Of a DNA stretch of 64,000 nt, positions 1-12,278 are shown piece after piece. Every line of letters begins with the position of its first letter. Position 1 is the stretch's first letter. The DNA lies in assembly GCF_900005765.1 (NCBI RefSeq), contig NC_041692.1, positions 1-64,000 on the forward strand, given 5' to 3'. The translations under genes and the position numbers were made by a program. Under the pieces are notes generated by a model. That model saw only the letters and a list, made by a program, of their open reading frames with translations. It was not told where the DNA came from and did no database searches. The DNA comes from Plasmodium relictum. Its lineage: Eukaryota; Apicomplexa; Aconoidasida; Haemosporida; Plasmodiidae.

Positions 1-2080
1 TTTGAAGAGTTTTTTGAATGTTATGTTATGTTATGTTATGTTTTAATTTTTAGTGTAAATAAAAATTAAAAGAAAGAAATGTTAACTTATTAAAAACTTA
101 AGAGATAAGAGAAATGTTTATGTATTATTCAATGTATATTTTTGAAATAACATTGAATATCATAAAATTTTGACTTAATAAATTGTTATAAATTATTTGT
201 ATGTTTTTAATTAAAAGAAGATATTAATTCTTTGTAAATAAAAACTCATTTATAACTGTTAATAGGTTTATTAAAAGATGCAGTAAAATTTAACTTCAAT
301 TAAATATTATGCATCATAAGAAAACAGTATATATATATATAATAAAAACGAATATATATATATATAAACGTATACTTAGTTATACATGCTCTTTATTAAT
401 TTGTTTGTTTAATACTCTAGCAAAGTCATTAAACGGGCAATTAATAAATCAACTTGTTAGTACTCGGAAAATTTATATATGGAATATTTAAATAATTACT
501 AAAAATTATATTTTCTACTCTTATTTCATTATTTTAAGTATCAACAGTACAATAATGAAAATTTTTAAATTACTAAATATTTTACATATTGGTAAATAAA
601 TATTTTTACTAACCTTTTTGAACTTTTACTAAAATGTAGTTGGAAATTTAGTCACCTACGTAAGATATATGAGGAAATATATACATTAAAATGAGTACAT
701 TAATATGTTTATATTGAAATAAATACATTTAAGTACGTATACTAAAAAAATTTAAAAAATTTTTTTTTTTTTGTGATATAGTGAGTTGTAATAATGTGAT
801 GCATATATTAACTTAAATGAGAGATAAATAATAAAATTAATATTAAATGATGAATTACTGAAATTTATATAAATACAGTAAATTTTAATTTAAAAATAAA
901 ATAAATTTTGTGTTAAATTATTTAGAGTAATTTATAAGGAATTATCATTTATTATAATTAACATTATAGTGAATAAAACAAGTAAAAATTTTTATATATG
1001 ATCTTAGTTAATTTGAGTGTTTAAACTATTATAAAATTGTTTAAGTGTCTAATTAATAAATCACAAAATGAGAAGTATTAACTACAAGCAAAATCAAATT
1101 TTGAGAAGGTATTTTTACAAAATAACATTTTGTTTATATATTTTAATAAAAATACAAATTAACATTTGTGTTAAAAAAATATAAGTACCTTAAAATATTC
1201 TTTAATTTTTGTAGCTTTAAGTTTATTCTTAAAGTTAAGTAATCAAATTAATATTCCACTAAAAATTATAACTTTTCCAATTATTAATTTTATTTTTAAC
1301 TAATTCAGTATAACTCATAATAGGTTTGTATATTATTATTAAACCTATATATTTAACCTACATGAAAATTACTATTATTTATAAAATTCAAAACAAAATA
1401 TTATTCTTTATTCATATAACTTAAAAGAATTAATTTTTTTTCCTTTCTTTTACATACTAAAATATAATGTAAAAAAAAATAATCCTATGTAATTTTATTT
1501 ATCTGCTAAAATATATAAGTATATTTATGAATAAAATACGTAGGTTTCAATAAAATTAAAATAACTATATAATATTGCCTTATTATCCTTTTACAAATTT
1601 TCATTAAATATATATAATTAAAAATTTCATAATTAAATTTTAAAATATATTACTTTTCAGTTCTACTATTTTATATAAATATTTTTATTTTAAAAATTTA
1701 AACTTTTTTCAAATAACTAAAAGATGTTTATTATGTAAGTGAATTTTTCTCTTTTCTAATAAAATCTTTAGAATATAAATTTTAATAAACAAATTTCAAG
1801 TAATTTTATTCTTAAATAATTTTCTTTTTTTATTTCATAGTAAATTATATAAAAATTATTAAAATATTTGATTTACATATATACATGCATACAAACTAAA
1901 TTCAGATTGTTATTTTTTAATTACAAATTTCAATTTTATAAAATTTGAACGAAAAAAAAAATGAAACAAAATTAAAAAAAAAAAATTGGGATAATTTACT
2001 TTTAAAAAAATTTAACTTAATTTTTCTTTTTTTTCTTTTTCTAAAAAGAAAATATTAATTAACTATCATAAATATTTCTG
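1..2080. other. AT-rich stretch without recognisable gene
   Basis: I see no supportable coding exon on either strand. The stretch holds poly-A/poly-T runs and short AT repeats. A small patch around 380-470 is less AT-biased and part of a 60-codon frame, but it has no homology I recognise and no clear splice partner. It could be 3' flank of the membrane-protein gene that ends at 2081, spacer towards a subtelomere, or contain tiny exons I cannot see. Confidence 0.5.
21..40. repeat. (TTATG)4 short tandem repeat
   Basis: Four perfect copies of the pentamer TTATG, preceded by a partial copy. It may continue or have relatives beyond the left edge of the window. No function can be inferred. Confidence 0.85.
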
Positions 2081-3543
2081 TTACATTTTATCTACTTTAG
2101 ATCTAGCGACAAAAAATGATCCCTAAAAAAATTAAAATAATGATTCAATTTAGCTATATTGCATGAACAAAACTTTCTTTTAGTTGATATTTTGATTAAT
2201 GAGTATTTATTTATCTTTGTTTTATTTTTCCTTTTAATTAATAGTCATATGAAAAATAAAAAAAAATATTTCCTTTTTTCCTTTTTTTAAATAATATTTT
2301 TTTATTGTCCTACTATTGTTATAATCATCAGACTTAGAATCATTCCTATAATCGAACACCTACATAATAAAAAAAAAAAAGAGGAATAATTTTATTATAT
2401 GTATTTATATAAGCAATTTTTTTTTTTTTTTTTTGTATACCAAATTGTAGTTACTAAAGTAAATACTGTCCAAAATAGAAAAGGAGAATTTTTTTGGCAA
2501 GCACTTGATTTATTTATCTTTAAAAATATAAAAAAAAAATATATTAAATATATATAAAATATAATAAATTTCATATTATTAAATATGCCTGAATTGTCCC
2601 AAAGTATGTCCACAAAAAGCATAATAACATTAGAATAACCTCGGAGAATAACTAAAAATGAAAAAATAAAAATTGAAAAAAAATAATTATCATAGTCATT
2701 TATGCGGATTAATTTTTAGAAAATATATGATTTTCTCAAAAAATTAAATATAATTTTTTTTTTTTTTTTTTTTAATATCATGTATAGTATTTTATAAATT
2801 ATTATATAGTGGTTAAATCTATAAATAATATACTCCTTTATCTTCCTTTAATAATTTTTGAACTCTTTTAATAAAAGAAAACAAAAAAAAACTCTTTAAA
2901 AATATATTAGAGAAAAAAGAAGGAATTGTTAAATAAGAATATTAAAAATCAATTGAAATATATGAATTTAAAAATTTACTAGAATTATTGCTCCTATAAC
3001 CCATGTACCTATTTAAAAATGAAAAAATAAAAAGAGATAATTCTATAATGGTGATGTATTATTATACCGCATATTTTTTTTTTTCTTATTTAAATGTAAA
3101 ATATTTATTTTCGAACATAAAATTTATTTACGTAAATATCCATCGCAACTTATTTTTGCATTTATTAACAAATTTGCTATAAGTATTGTGTTCACAAATA
3201 CAATTATTGAACGTATTACTGTTCCCTAATTAATTATTTATATATTATTTTATTTTTTTAATTAATATTCTATTGTTTTTATTTCTTTAATATAAAAAAT
3301 ATTTTCATTTATTAATGTAAAATTTTAAAATACATAAATATTCAAAATATTCAAATAAAATTGAAATAAGAATAATTAAATACCGCCTCTAAAAAAAAAT
3401 TAAAAAAAAAATAAATTGGTATGTATTTACTTTTTTTTATAAAGTTTATTTTTTATTTTATTTTTGCCTCCAAAAAAATTTTGATTTTCATTCGTCACTT
3501 TTTCCGTAGAGTCAACAATAATACTGTTATGTGATTGATCCAT
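2081..3543 (-). CDS. Multi-pass membrane protein, split gene of short exons
   Basis: I assembled this gene by hand; every exon is short. Proposed exons on the minus strand, 5' to 3': 3431..3543 (start codon at 3543, begins MDQSHNSIIVDSTEK), 3132..3225, 2980..3008, 2589..2651, 2441..2517, 2314..2359 and 2081..2122. From 3225 downwards the phases join without a stop and give four hydrophobic segments: TVIRSIIVFVNTILIANLLI; TWVIGAIIL continuing into LFSEVILMLLCFLW; SPFLFWTVFTLVTTIW; and CSIIGMILSLMIITI. The tail reads GSFFVARSKVDKM. Exons are less AT-rich than the introns around them. Two joins are weak. The first exon ends in phase 2 while the 3225 exon needs phase 0, so the true donor or a missing micro-exon is unresolved. 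The intron 2518..2588 needs a GC donor (see findings). The segment spacing, with NSPFLFW before a TM, loosely recalls the membrane part of plant RING-type proteins, but no RING is visible. Function unknown; the location is an endomembrane by inference. Confidence 0.7.
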
Positions 3544-5756
3544 TTTTGAAAGCAAAAATAAGAAAAAAACTAATTTAAAAAAAAAAAAGACAACAACAAA
3601 AAAAAATTTTAATTTTTATATACAATATATTTATGATTCAAATTAATGTAATTAAATATATAAGCTTTAAATTAAAAAATTAAAAATAAAAGATATATTT
3701 AAAAAGTTTTGATAATATTCGTATTTAATTATTAATTTATAATTAACTTAAATATTTAAATAAATTCTGAAGTTGTGTATGTACAGATTGATATATAGCT
3801 ATTTCAAAATAATTTTCCCTATTTTATACACCATTAAGTTAATAATTTTAATTTAATTTTCAACTTATTATTAATATTTATTTTAACATAATAATGAAAC
3901 TAAAAACTCAACTTTTTCTTTTATCCTCTTTTTCATAACGTAATAAAATGACAGTATTAAAGAAATTATATATACTGGTATATTATATAATTTAAATAAT
4001 GAGAAATTTTATTTCTAAATGAAATAATTAATTGGTCACATGAGTTAACTATTGTAATAGCACAAATTACTTAACAAAATACAAGATTAAAAATATTCCT
4101 TATATATGAGGACTTAAATTATGTTTTTACATATACAATAATTCACCTTATGATTTGTTTACTATTTTTTATTCATTTATTTTACTTTGATATATATATT
4201 TAAAATAATCTTAAATATGCATATTGAACTTTATATTTACCCTTCTAATATATTTAAATATATTTATTATTGATTTTCACTAATATAAAAATTGGATACC
4301 ATATAAAATTTTTGGAAAAAAAAAATTAAATAATATTATATAATACAATTTTTTCAAGTAAAATTCACAATTAATATTTCATGAATTTTTTGCTTAATAA
4401 ATCTCAAAATAGATAAACTTTTTTAATCATAAAAAAAAAAATACATTATTTACATGTACACTGATATATTTCATTACAAATATAAAAAAATATGTATTCT
4501 GATTATTGAATATTTAACACAGCTATAATTTATTTTCCTTTCTAAAATAAAATAATTATTAAAAATATGAAATTTATATATTTTATTTTAATACCCACTA
4601 AATTTATAAAAAGAAAAAATATACTAAATTAGCTCTATCTAAATGCATCTTTAAAAGGATATATGTGTATAAATTTTTCAAAATTTCATTTATAATTTGT
4701 TCCAAAATTTTTTTTTTTCTTTATATGAAAAAAAAAATAATAAAAAAAGGTAATAAAAAATTGTAGCAATATTATTAGGAATATTATATATGTAATACAT
4801 AAAATAGAATATAATTCTTGATTTTTAATGAGCATTTTCAATATTCCATTTAAATAAAACTTTTAAAAAGAAATAATAACGAATTAATTAGATAAATTTT
4901 AATTTAATGATATAAGAAGAATTATGTAAACAATTATTACAGAGTATTATGTATACTTATATCCAAACAAATTTCCAAATGTAAAAACCTCAAATTTTAA
5001 TTAAATTTATTATTCTTCAAAAAGATATTGCATTTATTTTTTATACACAAAATGACTAAAAATGAAAATATCTAAATAATAATCAAAAAAAGAAAATAGT
5101 ATATTAAGATAAATATTTAATATAATTTATTCCCAATTAAATAATATATATATACATTAAAAGGAGATCTTTTTTTAATTTTTTTTTTTAATTTTTAAAA
5201 AATACACCATAATTTAAAAAGAATGATTCAGAAATATGTTATAACAAATATAAATTTATCAATTCATATGCAATAAATGAATTTTATAGAATCATAAAAA
5301 AAATTAAAAATTTAATAAGACAGAAAAATTGAAATTCCTACAGTAAATAACCTTCCAGAATTAAAATTATATATATATCAATATTATTTTATTAATGAAA
5401 TAAGTTGAAAAATATAAAACTTAAAAAGAAAACAAAAAATTTCATCCTTTTTCCAAAAATTCATGAATCTTTTAAATTTTTTTTTTTTCTGTGTTTTAAG
5501 AATTAATTTCAATATTATTCGCTATAGAATTTAAGGAAATAATTTTCACAAACTCTAAAAAAAAAAAAAAATTCAAATTTTGAACATAGAGAATAATCAC
5601 TATATCCAATAAGAATGATATAAAATTATTAAAAATGTGCTTCTTTTCTTTTTAAAACTTTTTCATTAAATAAATGTTGAAACCTCTTTATTATAATTTT
5701 TATAACAATACATAAAAAATTTCTATTATATTTAAATTAGGGAAAATCTTGTAATT
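3544..5756. other. Intergenic region, no gene seen
   Basis: It lies between the 5' end of the membrane-protein gene and the 3' end of the Sen1-like helicase, both on the minus strand. It should hold the promoter of the former and the 3' UTR of the latter. I see only poly-A/T runs and short AT repeats. No reading frame with coding character was found. Confidence 0.6.
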
Positions 5757-8700
5757 TTATTTTAATTTTCTCTTTTTAAAGAAATCTTCACTATGTAAAA
5801 TTTCTTCGTTAGTACTCCTTTTATTTTTTTTTTCAGTATTTTCATTTTCTCTTATTTCATTTTCCTTAGCATTACAATTTAGATAATGTTTATTAATAGT
5901 ATTAGTTTTATTGAAGTTATATTCACTTTTATGTTGAATAAATACATTTGAATTGTTTCTATATTTATAATTGTATTCATTAATAGTCTTTCTTCTTAAT
6001 TTTTTTCTTTCATTATATAATTTCCCATTAGCTTTTTTTGGTTCATTTTTAATAGATGTAGAATTGGAAGAACCATGTATTTCATTATATTCATAGTTCC
6101 CACATTTATGATTTATTTTATTTAAGTCATTATCCATATGAACGAAAAAATCATTAATCTTTTCTTTTATGTTTTCTTCAGTTGTGCTTTTATCAAAATT
6201 CAATTTTAAATCTGAATAACAATTTCTTTCAATTGTATTTTTTATTAAAGAATTCCATGTTTCATTTTTTTCTAAATTCGTTTTATTTCCTATTATCCAT
6301 AAAGCGTCTTTAGCTCTAGTCAAAGCTACATTTAATCTTCTTTCATCTTTTAAGAATCCAATGTTATTTCCAAATTTTTGTATAGCATTAAAATCATTAT
6401 TATTGGTATAATTATTATTTTTTAAAGGTGATAATTTATTATTATTTAATCTGTAATTTAATGTATCAAAATTATTTTTTTTATTTACCTTTAATTCATC
6501 AATATTTTTGAAGATTTCCATAGATTGAAGGTTAGATCTTACACATGAAAAAATTATTATATTTTTTTCCCTTCCTTGAAATGCATCAACAGTTGATATT
6601 TCTGGAGAACAACTATCCTGAAAAACTCCTTCAAACATTTTTTTAATAAGATGGACTTGAGATTGATATGGGCAAATAATGCCTATATCCTTTAAATTAA
6701 AATCAACTGGTAACTTATAAACATTGGATACTAGCTTATCTTTATTTTTATTTTCAATAAAATTTTGTAAATATAATATTAATTTAAATATAAAATAAGC
6801 TTCAACATAATTAATGTAGGATTTATTATAAGTTATAGATTCTATTCCATCAATATTAATAAATTTATAACATCCAAATAAATTTAAATAATGAAAATAA
6901 AAAAAAGGCTTATTTGTTAGGTTTTCATCATTTTTAATTGATCCATTATAAAAATATTTATTAGGAAAATAGCATATTTCTGGTCTCATACGATATTGAA
7001 TATTAAGCAAAACACTAGGCATTTTACATAATAATAATCTTTCAAATAATGATCTGCTATACCCATACTTTCTACAATCTGCTGAAAACGTTGTAGAAGG
7101 TAATTGCTTGGGATCCCCTACCATAATAATGCTTTTAATTTTTAATCTAAATGGTATTAAACAGCTTAGCTCAACACATTGGCATGCCTCATCTATAACT
7201 AAATATTCAAATTCTAGATTTTCAATTAATGGAGAAGCACTTCCTGATAAAGTACTAAATATGACTTCGCTTTCCGAAATCATGAAATCTTTATTAGCAT
7301 TGGTGTAAAAAGAACCTATCTCATTATCTGTTTCTAACAATTTTTTTTTTTTTTCTTCAAAATTTTTTTTTTCTAAATTTAATTTTTCTATGCTCCATTC
7401 ATAATGTGAAAATGATTCATTAAATAAATATAATAGATTTTCCAAATATTTTTTATCTACATTATTTATTACTTCTTCAGAAAAAAAATTTTTTATACTT
7501 TCAATTTTCTCATCTATTGCCTTTTCGTTAGTTTCACTATTATCAGAACAATATTTTTTAGTATTATTAATATTCAAATTACTCCTTATTTCATTGATTT
7601 TTCGGCATGCATGATCTATTGCTTTGATAGTAAAAGATAATTTTTTTTTTTTATTGTTAAAATGAGTATCATATATATTTTGTTCCAACTTTTTTCTTTT
7701 ATTAAATATGTAATCTAATGAAATATGTTGTATTTCTTCATTTGTTTTTTGTGATATTCCTATACGTATACATTTAGGAGTAATAGTTTGTTTTTTGAAC
7801 CTGCTAAATTCATTATCTATGTCTTTATTTTTTTCATCTAATTTATTATTTTTTTTATAATTTGTGTTATTTATATTTGTATTATCTAGAAAATTCTTAT
7901 TGGTATTTCCACAGTTATTTCCATTTTTTGTTTCTTTTTTTAAGCCAATAAAATTTATTAATCCTTCATTCAAAATTCTTTTAGCAATTTCATCTATAGC
8001 GGAGTTGGATGGTGAACAAACCAAAATTTTTTTAGAGTTTGCATTTTGCTCACTAAAAGAAAAATCATTTTCTTTTTCATTTTTATGAATATTCTTAATT
8101 AGGGCATATAAAGCAGATACAATTCCAATAACTGTTTTTGTTTTACCTGTGCCTGGAGGTCCTTGTATAAGAGATATACTATTTTTATTTAAAAAAACTA
8201 ATTTAACAGCTTCAATTTGGGACTCATTTAATAAATTATAATTTTTCATAGTTTTTAATATTAAATTTTCATAATTTGATAAATTCCCTTTATTTACTTT
8301 TATTTTGTTATTATTTTCATTTACATTATTATAATTTAAATTAACATTATGATATAATTTATTTTCCTTAACACTAGATACATTAGGATTTAAAATCAAA
8401 TTATACAATGGGGAGCATTTAGTCATATAAACACTTTGAAATTCTCTAATATATGTCATTAAATTGCATATAAGGTATACATGAAATTTACTGCAAGAAA
8501 GGAAATTTAATTTTAATCTATTTTTTTCATTTTTTTGTTTAGATGGAAACATATCTTCATTTATTAACTTAATGTCATAAATATTTTCTAATTTATTAGA
8601 TGAAATATCTATTAAACCAAGCAGATGCTTGTTTAATTTCAAAATTTGTTTTAAATCTTCATATTTTATTGTTCCTTTGTCATCATTTATATTTTCTGTT

Positions 8701-9757
8701 TCAAAAGGAATCAATGCTATTAAGTCCATTGGCTTTAAAATATCTAAATTAGTTTTATTTTCTACAGAAGAAGTAATATGCCATATAATCCAGTAAGATG
8801 TTTTTTGTTTTCCTACAATATTTATAACAAATCTATAAGTGTCTCCACACATTTTGTTTAAGATGCAACATCGGCATTCTTCAAGAGCCATTGGTCTAAA
8901 AAACCTAAAAATAAAATTTTAAGAAAATGATAAATATATTTAATAATACCATAATAAAACATAAATATATTTCATACTTTTTAATAAATAGTAAAGAATA
9001 TATTAAAACGAATAAAAAAAAAAAAATTTTGTTATCGCAAAATTATTAATTTATTTTAAAATTATTAAAAAATTAATAAAAAAAAAAAATATATATATAT
9101 ATATTAATAATGGAATAATTAATAGAACTGTTTGTTTACTTATTCCTTAATAAATATATATTATATTAATTTGCTACATAAATTATTTTTACTTTATTTT
9201 TTTAAATATTTACTTATGGTATTCTTCTTCGTTCTTAAAACGCATAGGAATTTCCTTATTAATACAATTTTTGTATTTTTCAATTTTTTCTAAATTAAAG
9301 AAGTCCCACTCTAAAAATTCTTGCAACATTATAAAGTATTTGTTAATACTATTTTCTACTTCAATTCTTTTTTCTTTCATTTCTTTATAATACTGATGCT
9401 TGTTTTTTTCTAATTTTTTTTCATTTAATACTATTGCTCTTTTCTGAGATTTTAATGCAGCATTTTTTTCTATAATTTTCTTAGCCTTTTGTAATGCTAT
9501 TTCTTTTTTAAATTCATGATTTATGTTGCAATATTTTGTGCTATTCTTTTTTTCTTCTCTATTTTCTTTGCATCTATTCTCTCTTGCAGATAAATATATA
9601 GAAGGGGATCTGGATTTAGAAACAGATCTTGATATAGATTTTACAAATTTTTTCATATTATCACTTATAACTACAATTTTATTATTTCCGATTCTATCTC
9701 GAGATAATGATTTTGAATTATAATCTTTTTTTCTCTTGTAAGCAGGAATAGTAAGAC
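5757..9757 (-). CDS. Sen1/senataxin-like superfamily 1B RNA/DNA helicase
   Basis: Exons 9214..9757 and 5757..8904 give about 1,230 residues. The splice between them (donor GTAAAT after CATAA, acceptor TTTTTAG before GTTTTTTAGACC) restores a Sen1-family signature across the junction: KNEEEYHKFFRPMALEECR. Motifs in the large exon, numbered from the internal Met at 8891: Walker A GPPGTGKTKT (about 244), motif II DEACQ (about 565), GDPKQLPST (about 590), QYRMRPE (about 632), VDAFQGRE (about 770) and LNVALTRAKDALW (about 855). This is the full SF1B set, so an active ATPase is likely. A long Asn/Lys-rich insert separates motifs I and II, and the tail is basic and disordered. Sen1 proteins unwind RNA-DNA hybrids and help terminate transcription; here that role is inferred from the family. 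The first exon is not found: 9757 follows a good acceptor (CTCTTTTTCAG) and needs a phase-1 exon inside the 234-base gap to the next gene. UPF1 and aquarius are related alternatives, but the pre-helicase signature favours Sen1. Confidence 0.88.
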
Positions 9758-9991
9758 CTGAAAAAGAGAAAAAAAAAAAAATAAAATAATTTATGTGAAA
9801 TTTTTATAAATAAAAAACATAGTATTTTTAAATAAATAAATAATGTCAATTATATACACATTATTTTTTATATGCATTTCTATTATTGTTACTATCATAG
9901 TTTTTTTATCTTTATTATATTGTATTTTATTTTATTTTTTTATTTTTTTTCATATATAAATTAAAATTTAAGAAAAGGAATTATCATTTTA

Positions 9992-12221
9992 CTATATAAA
10001 TTTAAATAACTTTATAATTTTATCATCTAATAAAAATATCTTCTTTCTTTTTTTATATTTAGTTAATTTACTTGATTTACATGGTTTCATTTTATTATTT
10101 TCTTTCTCTAATTCCACTTTCTCTTCATATATTACAATATGTTTTTTTTGTTGTTTTAATATATCTTCTTTTTCTGTAATAATTGCATTATCATTTTTAT
10201 AGTTATTCTTCTTATACCCATCTTTTCTTATATCGTCTATTTTTTCACTATTAATTTTAACTTTTTTCATTTTATTAAAAATATTTTCATATTCCAATGA
10301 AGTAGAAAGATCAAGTATATTTTTTGGAATTACTAATTTCTTTAATTTTAACTTGAATAAAATTAACTTATTTAATTCATCTTCATATCCTTTAGAATCC
10401 TTTGATTTTATTAAATATATCAAAGAATCTAAAATGTTATTCATAATTTCTTTTTGTTTTATCAGCAATGTCATATTAGTTTCATTCTGACTAATATAAG
10501 AAAAATTGCATTCAATAAAATTAAAAAAGTTTATTATTTGTGAGGATAAAAAAGGAAATTTTTTATAGAATAATTCTGGTAAAATATGATTAGATAACGA
10601 AGTGTCTTTTTTAGATGAGATATTTTTTGCAAAAGAAATCCATGTTGAATAGAAATTTAAAAATAATAAAATTGAATCCCTTAAAAAAATAGTTGTGTTA
10701 TTCGTCTTTATTTTCAATGAAAATGTATTTATTTCTACATTATAAAAAATATATATAATTATTTTCCATATATTGTCTATTATTAAATTAATAACAAGTA
10801 ATAAAAAATAATCAAAGAAATTTTTATTTAGATATTTACTCAAGCATTCTATTACGATATTTAAGTAAAACCACGTTTTGGAATTTATTAGCATAAAAGA
10901 ATCTAATATATCTATTTTTTTGTTCAAATTATTTTCTATAAAATTTTTTCTTTTTAAAAATAAAATTATTGTATTAGTAAAACAAAAAACTGATATTAAG
11001 AAACAAGGTAAAAATTTTTTTGATTTAAAAAAATCAACTACGTAAGTTTTTAATATATAATCATATTTGTCAATAATTATATTATATCTTTTTTTTTCAT
11101 TATTTTTATCCATTACAATAACAATAGGCAAAGAAAAAATGAGACTTTTTTTTTTTACTCTATTTATTTTATATTCATCCTTAATAATATATCTAATTAT
11201 CATATCGAAAGACTTAACAATATTTTTTTTTGTTGTCTCATTGGTATTACTAACACATAAAAAAAAAAATATATTAATGTAATTATAAATATTTTTTTCA
11301 TTTTCTTTATTTTGTATTATTGATTTACTCATATACTTTTTATATTTATTCAGTTTGCTTAAATGAAATATTTGGGTATTTTCGCTGTTATTATCACAAT
11401 TAATATCATTCAAAAAAAAAAAATTATTGTCATTTTTATTATCTTGAATATCCTCATTGTAAATATCATCGTAAAAATACAAAATATGCAAGTCTTTTGT
11501 ACTTTTTGTATCATTATCACTACTGTAATACAATTCTTCTTCATTAATTTCTTCAATGACATTATTAAATTTAATTAAATCATCAAACATAAATGATAAA
11601 TTACTTTCAATAGTCTTAATTAAATCCAAAACAATCATAAGAAATGGAATTGATGAACATATTTTTTCTTTATATATACTATTTGATATTAGATTACATA
11701 AATATATAGCTGATGAAAAAAAAAACAATCTCAATTTCTTATTTTTTTCTTTTCTTAATTCACACAAAAAAAATTCTATAATATCGTAAATATTCATAAA
11801 GAAATTCTTATAATTTTCTATAGATAACCCCGAAAGAGCTCTTTTTATAATAATATTAATTATTTTTACAAATAAAACAAAAAAATATTCGAACATATTT
11901 TTCAGTTCTAATAAATAAAAATCGTCATTACAAATGCGTGCTATGTATTTAATAAATATTTTTTGTTTTTCACTAAAAATTATATTTGTTAATTTATTTG
12001 AAGATTTATTATCTTTTATATTTGCTTTAAATAGAAGTAATAACAAGTTATTTATATTTTTTCTTTCTTCATTCTTTTTGATTTTATCATGATCAAAATC
12101 TATATTCATTAAAGAATCAAATATTTCAAAAAAAAATTCTTTTTCTATTGAATCCCGAATATTTACATCAGAAAAAAGTGTTACTAAAACCTAAATTTAA
12201 AAAAAATAAATAAATAAGTTG

Positions 12222-12278
<57 letters not shown>

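Noticed and set aside
309-491. 60-codon plus-strand frame, MHHKKTVYIYII...
   Set aside because: The first half is translated TA repeat. The second half is slightly less AT-biased, but there is no homology I recognise, no splice partner and no signal peptide that holds up.
2395-2622. 75-codon minus-strand frame
   Set aside because: It mixes an out-of-frame piece, an intron and one true exon (2441..2517) of the membrane-protein gene; it is not a gene by itself.
3132-3225. Alternative frame of this exon reading WNSNTFNNCICEHNTYSKFV
   Set aside because: It can be joined to an upstream piece (RYLIILISILFEYFEYL), but the next exons then give no coherent product. The other frame continues as a hydrophobic protein through five more exons.
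1-5756. Centromere or subtelomeric repeat block
   Set aside because: The region is very AT-rich but lacks the regular repeat arrays expected of either, and a normal gene lies inside it.
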